The position numbers and the translations under genes are program-made. This document shows positions 56,324 through 64,000 of a stretch of 64,000 bases of DNA, piece by piece. Each line of letters starts with the position of its first letter. The first letter of the stretch is position 1. Below the pieces are notes generated by a model. It made no database searches. It saw nothing but the letters and a program-made list of their open reading frames with translations, and had not been told where the DNA came from. Source of the DNA: Pisolithus tinctorius (lineage: Eukaryota; Basidiomycota; Agaricomycetes; Boletales; Pisolithaceae); contig JANFAH010000005.1 of assembly GCA_024663395.1 (NCBI GenBank), forward strand, positions 3,100,001 through 3,164,000. Reading direction: 5' to 3'.

Positions 56324-59300
56324 ACTGTAAAAAGTAAAATCACTAAAAATCAGTGTCTGTGACACTGAAGTCATGGATGCATCTTTTCAGTGTCATCAGT
56401 CTGACAATGATTTTAAGTGTAGTGTAAATTACATATGTGATTTTCAATGTCAGTCAGGAAAATCAGTGTTGTAGCATTGAAAAACAGTGTCAAGTGTAAA
56501 AAAGCTCATCTACATCTTCCATATCACTCTCATTCTCCTCTGGGGTGCCCTCCCATGTCCCCATATCCACAAAACCTCATGCAGATGCTGCTGACATTTG
56601 ATCAATGATACTCCACCATTTACCTACAGGGACCAGGCCCACCACAGCCTTTAAGCTTTGTACATTGGTGACAATTGTTGCACAGTGGGACAACAAGTAA
56701 GTATTCTTGCTTGTGGTGTCCTTTCCTTTGGTATTCCATGGTGTGATAAGAGCAAGGACAAGTGTCTTGCTACTCAGAGAGGTGAAGAATTTGTTTGGTG
56801 GCAGGGTGAGCATGAATATCTTTTCCAGATCACCATACCTGATAACTTGAACCAAATGATGATTACATGCCTTGAGAATTACTTTGTACTGGTCACATAT
56901 GGTGTCATTAAACTGACTGTGTAGTATTAGTGATATTGAGCACACCTTGATGTAGCAGTTCCTCCTTGCTGGAGCTGCTGGTCTATGTGAGACAGCTGCT
57001 GTCTGGAAGAAATTGCCACCTCCATGTATCTGAAGCTTTCCAGAAAATAGGGTTGGGAGTGGCAAATGGACTTTCACCTTGCTCTCTCACTTTCCTAATA
57101 CCTGAGCCACATATTGAGTGATCTTTTGCTGAAGTGAAGGATCCTGCTGAGTGACCCTCTTGAATGGAGGGTGAATGATATGGTTGGGGTCTGATGTTGG
57201 CAGCACTCAGTTACATGTCATGAAAGCAGAAAAGTTGGGTACTTACATCCCTCAAACACATGTTCAAATGCTGTTGGTCCATCATCTTCACAGTTGTCCC
57301 ACAAAGTGATGTGAGTCAAAGTGTGGTTCAGTGGTGGAAACCAACCAAAACCAACACAGAAGACAAAAAGAGCGAGTGGTGGTGTGCCTATGCAGTACCT
57401 AGATGGTAGAACCTTCGATTTGGGTGGGTTTTTGCAAGCTACAACACTCAAAGATGAGTGCTGAGGATCGGGGATGCTTCTGATGAAGAAGGAGCAGGAA
57501 TGCGATAGAATGTGATAGGGTAGACTGCTGTCAGCCTACAGAAGGATGGATGATGACTTAATTTGATGTCCTAAGCTGCACTGAGCTCAGGGAGGGCTTG
57601 GAGTGAAGTATATTGGTGATAGACGAGGATAAGCAAAGTAGATGATAGTTAGACCTTTAATAAAGTCTCAACTATCGAAGCTGCTGAATGAATTACTGAG
57701 AGATGATAAATTGCGAGCATGAGGGGCTCTCTGATGTCTTCTTTTTTAGCTATCTAAGTACAGTGATTATATACAGTACAGGGGCATTGCCTATGGAAAA
57801 CAGGGTGCAAACACTTGGTAAGTGATTGGTAACTGATGAGTAAGGAATGTAAGCAGTGGGTAATTGTCTTAGAAAGCATTGGTGAGCATTGGTAAGGATA
57901 AGTAAGCCAAAAAGCAAAGAATCAGTAAGAAAGGCCAAAAGACTGGTAAGTATTGGCAATAAGTGAGTCAAAGACAGTCAGGATGTCAAAGTATGAGTCA
58001 AGTAAAGTCAGAAGCTGGGAAAGTGCACTGGAATTGCATTAGGGGGAGGCTGTGCATGTCACATCTTGAAGAGATCGCTTCTAGGCCAAGGTAGGATGAC
58101 AGAGAGGCAGTGCTGATCTGATGCTGATATAGTACACCCAAAAGCAGACAGGGTGAGTCAAATGTCAACAGGGGTCAAGCTTTGGGGGTCTGTGGGGTGA
58201 CAGGAGCATAGGGGATTGCAACTTTCCCCCCCTTACTGTCCTCTCAGTGAAGCAAGTAAAAACTTCATGAATGAGGCTCTGTTGGAGGAGAGGATGAAGG
58301 GGGAGCATCTTCTGCTGTATCTTGCAACAAGGAGGCAAGATGTGCATCATACTCATCATGGATGTGATCAGGGAGAGTGGAGAACAGTAGATTATACTGT
58401 AGCTGTCGCAATTTTGGAAGAATGATGGACGAGACTGGTATGAAGATGTTGCAGGGAGCAGGGAGGAAGGATCCATATGCTTCTTGGACTGGATAGACTG
58501 AAACGACCACATAAGACCTTTCCAAGCAAATGACAGACCTGAGGTGACCAAAGAATGTCCTCCTAGAGGTCATACTGACAAAAAGAATGTGCTGTCCAAG
58601 CTGGATGGGCTGGGAGGGGGCAGATGAGGATGGGATGTACCAGGATGCTTCAGGACGGAAGCTGGTAGGAACTCCTGGTAGATATACATAGCCATGGTCC
58701 CTAGCAAAGGGGACAAGTGAAATGATTGGTGTGGAGGTGGCCATATCAGAAGAATTAGTGAAATGAGCATCTTTTGGAGGGAGTGTTGTAGAAATGTGTG
58801 GAGTGCACAAATCCTTTCCAATTGTGGAAGGTAGGATCATGTGGCTGAGCACTACAAGCGAGTGTGGGAATGGTTTCAGTATCTGCAGAAATGGCAGAGA
58901 TATGTTGAAAACCAGAATGCCATACATGGGCGCTTAAGAATTTTAACCAGCGCTTAACTCACTTTCTCCTTTCTTTTCTTTGGCATTGACGACTTGTTCT
59001 TGTGCAAGGGATGACTGCTGGCATTTCTGGCTGTCCTTCCTCACATGAGGGCTATGGTCTTCATCTCCATTCATCAGCTGCATCCATGTCCACCTCACCA
59101 AACACCTTTGGTGTGTGACAGCAAGTTCAGCTGAAACATCATAGCACACAGAAAGTTGCTTGAGTATGACAGAGTGTAGCAAAGTGTTGTTCAAGTTGCT
59201 CCATGGCTGGCATCAGGAACATATTGATTGCTGCAATGTCCCACAATACCTCTCCATGAAGAAGCTCCACATTGTCCAGGCTGGACCACAGTAATGAATT

Positions 59301-60213
59301 CCCTTGGCAACATGGAGTAGACCATGGATGGTGAGTGTGCATGCTGGCAGATGTTCAATGTGGTACCAATAATAATACCTGGCAAACAAAAAAGAGCTTT
59401 GATGAGTATCGCTGAAACACCTGGCATCAGAGGGAAAAAATGAAACACTAACTTCTCATATTTTTGTACCCATTTTTGTAACTGTACTTCAATGTTGCCC
59501 ACTTCTTTCTCCATCAAGTGAAACTGTAACATGAGCTTCATCAACACACTGAGTTCACACACATGCACATAGTACTTCTGCTTCAGAAACTGGTTTTCAA
59601 GTAAAATGGGTGCAACATACAAGAACCAGAAGCACCATGAATCAGCTGTGAATTGCAAGTGATTGGTGGCAATGTTTCCTAGAACTTGTATGAAGGCTGC
59701 AGGTATATGTTGCACAGCAGCCATTGTTTCTTGTGCAATCTCTTCTCATACCTTTGCTGCAATCCTAAAGTTGTCAGTGCTGGATTCAAGACCTTTGAAC
59801 TGCCTGGTCCATAGATTGACAAGGTTTGGGATAACATTCTCCAAAAGGAGGTGAAACCACTCCCAGGGCACTGAGCATGCATAATCCAGTGAACCAACTC
59901 TCTGCAGTCCAGGTAAACCATGAATACCTGTCTTCTTTGTGATCCTTCCCTTTGCAGCCTTTGATGGTGCCTTGCTGATGTTCTCAAAAGTAGAGATAAA
60001 ATCACAGTGGGTGTGCATCAGGAAATGTTCTGGATCCCAGATAAGGGGGTTTGGGGTGTTCTTTGGGGGTTGCAGCATGTCAAGTACAGGATGTCCGGGT
60101 TGAGGCCGGACCAGAGACTGAAGCAGGCACGAGGCCAAGGGGTCAGGATCAGGGAGACGAGGCAGAGGTGCAGGTGGTGGACTGTTTGGACTTAGTGACT
60201 GGAGATACAGCAC
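56324..60213 (-). mobile_element. Tnp2-type (En/Spm-CACTA-like) transposon relic
   Basis: The minus strand carries pieces of a Tnp2-family transposase in order: ITKKTGIHGLPGLQRV and VIPNLVNLWTRQFKGLE (59750-59960), LQFTADSWCFWFLYVAPILL and KQKYYVHVCELSVLMKLMLQF (59500-59660), then GYVYLPGVPTSFRPEA (58640-58690) and a C-terminal part FSGKLQIHGGGNFFQTAAV to VGLVPVGKWWSIID (56590-57050). A TGA in place of a Trp codon at 59746-59748 and frame changes show it is dead. The left edge begins CACTGTAAAAAG at 56324, followed by many CAGTGT/CACTG subterminal motifs, as in CACTA-type elements. No matching right end is present; the gypsy element abuts near 60240. Confidence 0.6.
57455..58219. repeat. Possible solo LTR splitting the Tnp2 gene
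   Basis: About 0.77 kb lacks transposase similarity and separates two parts of the transposase that should be adjacent. It is rich in GTAAG-type motifs, resembles in texture the LTR at 60240-60586, and its right edge (TTGCA, then ACTTTCCCCCCCTTA) looks like an LTR end next to a polypurine tract on the minus strand. Boundaries and target duplication are not resolved. Confidence 0.3.
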
Positions 60214-60239
60214 TATTCCCTTGCGTGGATCTCAGTCTG

Positions 60240-60586
60240 AGTCCGAGGCCAAAGCAGGGTTATCAGAGTTAACTTAGTTGATTTCAGACTGAGGGCTACA
60301 GGCTGAGTATCTACGAGCTTATATACTAGAGTAGCTATAGTACAGAGACCGGTAATGCCAGTCTTGCAAGGATTGCTAAGACAATTTGTAAGACAAGGAT
60401 TACTAATGTATGACTAAGGTAACAGAGACTGGGACAAGACCGGGCAAGGACTTAACCGAAATGACATGCACTGCAAAGCAGTGTTTACCGTGCTAGACCA
60501 ACTGGGGACATGGGGTTGGCAAGGCCAAGGCTGGACTAAGTGAGTGTGAGACTGAGTCTGGCCAGGGTTGAGACAAGGCTATGACA
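60240..60586 (-). repeat. 3' LTR of the Ty3/gypsy element (left boundary uncertain)
   Basis: On the minus strand the LTR starts TGTCATAGCC at 60586, directly after the polypurine tract. The left boundary near 60240 is a guess because the other LTR lies outside the window. Confidence 0.45.
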
Positions 60587-60587
60587 G

Positions 60588-60599
60588 TATCCCCCTCTT
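60588..60599 (-). other. Polypurine tract of the Ty3/gypsy element
   Basis: AAGAGGGGGATA on the minus strand immediately before the LTR start, the plus-strand priming site expected in such elements. Confidence 0.55.
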
Positions 60600-60724
60600 A
60601 GGGGTTGAACCCATGAGACCCCTGCGAGAGTGGCAGGCTGAGTCCGAAACTTTGACTGAGTTCAAAAAATTGATACTTGTGGCCCACTAAGCCCTTTGCG
60701 TCTTTCTTTCTCATCCCAACCATC

Positions 60725-61783
60725 ATGTCCAAATCGAGGCCAATCATTGTGACCGACAATGACAACGAAGGCCGGGTCATTATTGACTGGACCCAACTGC
60801 CTGATGACGACATCAGGTATGACACCAATGATGAAGAGGAGGTGATGAAGGCAAAGGCGAAGGAGAGAAAAAGGCGAAAGGTGGCTGGGCAAGCCCAGCA
60901 GGAGGAGCAGGCTCGGCTTGAGGCCGAGAGGGCGGCGAGGGAGAAGGCTGAAGCCAAGAGGACAGCGCAGGAGGCTGAGGAGCAAAGGGCATGCAAGGAG
61001 GAGGAGAGACGCAGGGCTGAGGAAGAGAAGGAGGCCAAACGTAAGTGTAAGGCTGAGGCTGGGAAGAGCAGTGAGGCCGGGGCTGGTGGTAATGAGACTG
61101 GCAAGGTCAGGAAGGTGGTTATGGACCCCAGGTGAGTACTTTTCTAACCTTGTACATATTCCTCCTAACAAGGCTTTTAGTTGTACCTGCTGTGCCTGGG
61201 CCAACATTGTCTGCGAATTCATTGTAGACGGCAACAAGAAGTGCATTGCATGTGTGCGATGCAACCTATTGAAAGGCAAGTGTTGCTGGCCCAGGGATGG
61301 GAAAGACACCAAGGCCGGTCCTAAGGCCAGGAGGGCTGACAAGGGAAGAAGCGGAAAGCCGAGGCCAGGCCCAGCAACCAGAAATGGGTGAGGATGAGTG
61401 TGAGACCAACTGAGGTCTTGGACCTCGATGAGCTTGAGGCCGGTGGGAGCGGGATGAAGGAGGCTGGCACAGCCAGGTACTCGGGCTTGGAGAACAAGCT
61501 CGAGTGACTGATCGAGGCCATGGGGCTGATTGCCAACAATTTGGCCAGCCTCTTTGAACTCCATGAGACCGTGGTTGAGAACTTGGGCTGCATATTCGAC
61601 ATGCTTGAGTTGATACCCGATGAATCTTATGGCTTTGGGATGGCGGTATCCCCTTCAGACTCGGGCTTGTCTGAGCTCAACTCTGACGAGTTGCGTGAGG
61701 AAGCAGAGTGGTTGAAGAACCACAGCGAGGATGAAGAGGAGGAGTCTGAGGGGGAGGATGAGAGTATGGCCGAGGCCGAGTAG
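60725..61783 (+). pseudogene. Antisense accessory gene of the gypsy element (cysteine cluster protein)
   Basis: Runs opposite to pol, between the 3' LTR and the end of pol. Exon 1 60725-61131 encodes IIVTDNDNEG... then a long charged coiled coil (KAKERKRRKVAGQAQ onward). A 49-bp intron joins it to a cysteine cluster beginning SCTCCAW and including CIACVRCNLLKGKCCW (about 61180-61280), a zinc-knuckle- or Zn-cluster-like pattern. The C-terminal part ends in an acidic tail. Two lesions: a frameshift near 61340 and TGA at about 61505-61507 between LENKLE and LIEAMGL. Original function is unknown; DNA or nucleic-acid binding is a plausible inference. Confidence 0.55.
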
Positions 61784-61955
61784 ACTCATAGCATAGTGTT
61801 TTTGTTGCTTCCTCTGTGAATGTCATGTGTCCGGTGTCCAGTGTCCAGTGTCCAGTAAAGTAAGAGGAACAAAAGGAATGGAAAACAAGGTAAGTAAAGA
61901 AAGCTAGATACCGATAGAAAACAGAACAGAAGTTGAGGCCAGTTGAGACCGGTCC

Positions 61956-64000
61956 TCATTGGTATGGGCCAGGTTTACCAGGGTAGCGGGAATGAAACTC
62001 TTGCACGAGTTCAGAGGCATTATCAAGTTCGGTAGCAAGTACCCATGTAGTTTCTTCATCAGTCCCTTTGTAGCCAGTCCACTGGACTAAGTATTGAAGC
62101 CAACACCAGCGATGCCAGTCGACCTTAGAGTTGCGGATTTCTGCTACCTTGAACTCTAGGTCACCATCGACTTTGACTGGTGGGGGTGGTGGTTGAGTCT
62201 GGTTTGGGATGGTATTAGGGATGGCCGGCTTGAGTTGGGACATGTGGAAGACTGGGTGGACTGCGTGCATAGAGTCCAGCAGGCACAGTGTGAATGAATG
62301 AGTACTGGCCTGAGCTATGACTGGGTACAGCCCAAGGTTTTTCTCCAAGAGCTTCTTGGAAGGCTGGGTAGACTGGAAGTACTTGGCTTTGACATATACT
62401 TGGTTGCTGACTTTGAAGTCCAGAGCCAGCATGCGTTTAGCATCGGCTGGTCCTTGATAGTGCTGCTGTGCTAAGGTCATTTCTTCCTGTAGGTATTGAT
62501 GCAGTGAGTCTAAGTCGACTGCATAGTCACGAGCCTGAGTGGAAGTGAGGTCACACTCTGGGTACACCGAGATGTTAGGGTGGTATCCCTTATTAGCGAA
62601 GAAAGGGGAAACACCAGTAGTAGTGCTAGGGGCATTATTGTAGGTGAACTCAGCCAGAGGTAGTAGCTCAGCCCAATTGTCCTGTTGGTAGTTACAATAG
62701 ACTCAGAGGTATTGTTCGAGAGTCTGGTTAGTCTGCTCAGTCTGGCCATCACCTTTGGGGTGGTAGCCCGAGGTGAAATGTAAGCGCATGTCTAAGGCCT
62801 TACCAAGTGACTGGAAGAAGTGAGACACGAACTCTGAGCCTTGGTCTGAGGTTACATGGGCCAGCACTCCATGCTTAGAAAAGACATGGAGTAAGAAGAG
62901 TTTGGCAAGTTCTGGGGCCATGATAGTGTCGTGGGTAGGGATGAATATGGCCTGCTTGGAAAGCCAGTCAACTTCTACGAGGATGGCCATGAAGCCAGTT
63001 GAGGCCAGAAGCTGCTCGATGAAATCCATAGAGATGGAGTTCCATGGCTTCTCCAGCACTGGGAGTTGCTTGAGGAGGCCGTAAGGCCAATGGTGGGGAA
63101 CCTTAGCCCGAGCACAGGCCGTGCAAGACTGGACATAGTCTTTGACAAATGTCCTGAGGCCGGGCCAGGTATACTCACACTGAATAAGTTCTAGGGTTCA
63201 GTTCTGGCCAAAGTGGCCAGACAGGGGGTGGTCATGCTTAAGGTGCAAGACCCTGAGGCAGAGATCATTTGAGTCTGGCATGTAGATCCTTCCATCAAGC
63301 CAAAGGAAGCCAGTGTCATCTACTGACCACTGGGGATCAGACATGTTGGACAGACAGATTTGTGAGACCAGGTCATCCAGCAGCACAGTCAGGATGTCAT
63401 TATGAAGTTTCTTGACATCCATTAAGGCAACTGCTCATAAGACTGGGTACTCTAGGTAAGTTGCACGAAGGGAGACCACTAGTTGCTCTTGGGTGAAGAC
63501 CAGTCTCAGATTTTGCAGGTTCACTCGGGCATAGCCACTATCCCCCTCTTTGGGGTAGACATCCCATCGTCTAGTTAGGGCATCGGGCTTAGCCCCGAGC
63601 TTACTGGGCCTGAATCTGATGATCATATTGAATTGTGAAAGGAATTCTGACCAGTGAGCTTGGCAGTGGGTGAGTACTTTGGAGGTAGAGAAGTACTCAA
63701 GATTCTTGTGGTCAGTAACAACGTCGACCAGTGAGGCCGAGCCCTCAAGGTAGTGGCGCCAGGTTCAGAATGCTTCGAAAATAGCAAGCAATTCCTTATT
63801 GTGGGTATCATAATTCAACTCCGGGGTGGTTAGGGTTTGGGAGTAGAAGGTGACCAGATGAATCTGGCCATCGCCACAAGTGATAGAGAGGATGCCAGCG
63901 ATGGCATAGTCCGATGCATCGGTTTTGATGGTGATGGGGACCCTGGGGATGAAGTGAGTTAAGACCAGCACCATAGTGAAGGCAGCCTTGAGGTTGTTAA
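61956..64000 (-). pseudogene. Ty3/gypsy chromovirus pol (RNase H, integrase, chromodomain), partial
   Basis: One continuous minus-strand frame from the window edge to 61956, interrupted only by TGA at 63765-63767, 63435-63437, 63198-63200 and 62703-62705. Domains in order: RNase H (IKTDASDYAIAGILS, then YDTHNKELLAIFEAF), integrase zinc finger (VLHLKHDHPLSGHFG, CTACARAK), integrase core with SMDFIEQL, VTSDQGSEFVS and GYHPKGDGQTEQTNQ (D, D, E), and a C-terminal chromodomain (YLVQWTGYKGTDEETTW). Reverse transcriptase, protease and gag would lie to the right, outside the window. At each TGA the context calls for arginine, so CGA to TGA changes are likely. Confidence 0.85.

Noticed and set aside
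57820..58030. Dense GGTAAG/AGTAAG motifs as a tandem repeat or CRISPR-like array
   Set aside because: No fixed repeat length or spacer; better seen as degenerate LTR-type sequence, and CRISPR arrays are not expected in fungi.
61828..61860. GTGTCCAGT repeats as a regulatory array
   Set aside because: Only about three and a half short copies; a simple microrepeat next to pol.

Overview
The window is nuclear DNA of a filamentous fungus, almost certainly a mushroom-forming basidiomycete (Agaricomycetes). The evidence is the many 45-90 bp GT-AG introns, a polyporopepsin-type aspartic protease, families of wax-synthase-like acyltransferases and small secreted cysteine-rich proteins, FAD monooxygenases, and Tnp2, PIF/Harbinger and chromodomain Ty3/gypsy transposons. 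Intron-exon models below were built by hand from splice sites, frame and comparison of paralogues; none has been checked against RNA.

Layout. (1) 1-20230: a tandem array of a 4.0-5.3 kb unit, four complete copies plus a partial fifth; it probably continues off the left edge. Each unit carries, on the minus strand, one multi-pass wax-synthase-like O-acyltransferase and one small secreted eight-cysteine protein. Units 1, 2 and 4 are intact. In unit 3 both genes are broken. (2) 20990-22190: a decayed F-box-like gene. (3) 22975-31327: a short-chain dehydrogenase with tiny exons, a pepsin-like secreted protease, a glyoxalase-like protein, a tRNA-Arg(ACG) with an intron, and an HMG-box regulator. 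(4) 33226-36197: an alpha/beta hydrolase and a secreted protein resembling the RNase T1 fold. (5) 37274-46311: four tandem, intact FAD-dependent monooxygenase paralogues with identical intron positions. (6) 46948-49984: a structurally complete PIF/Harbinger DNA transposon (25-bp perfect terminal inverted repeats, TAA target duplication, Myb-like ORF and DDE transposase). (7) 50483-53142: a P450 lacking a membrane anchor and an O-methyltransferase relic. (8) 54009-64000: a transposon graveyard, strongly CpG-depleted: an element with long inverted repeats, a Tnp2-type transposase relic apparently split by an LTR-like insertion, and a Ty3/gypsy chromovirus whose pol frame is interrupted only by four TGA codons and which carries an antisense cysteine-cluster gene.

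Functionally, the unique genes mix oxidation (four flavin monooxygenases, P450, SDR), acyl transfer (wax-synthase-like enzymes) and methyl transfer (relic), as in a specialised-metabolism neighbourhood. No polyketide, peptide or terpene synthase is visible, so a single pathway cannot be claimed. The most unusual observation is the co-amplification of a membrane acyltransferase with a secreted cysteine-rich protein as one tandem module.
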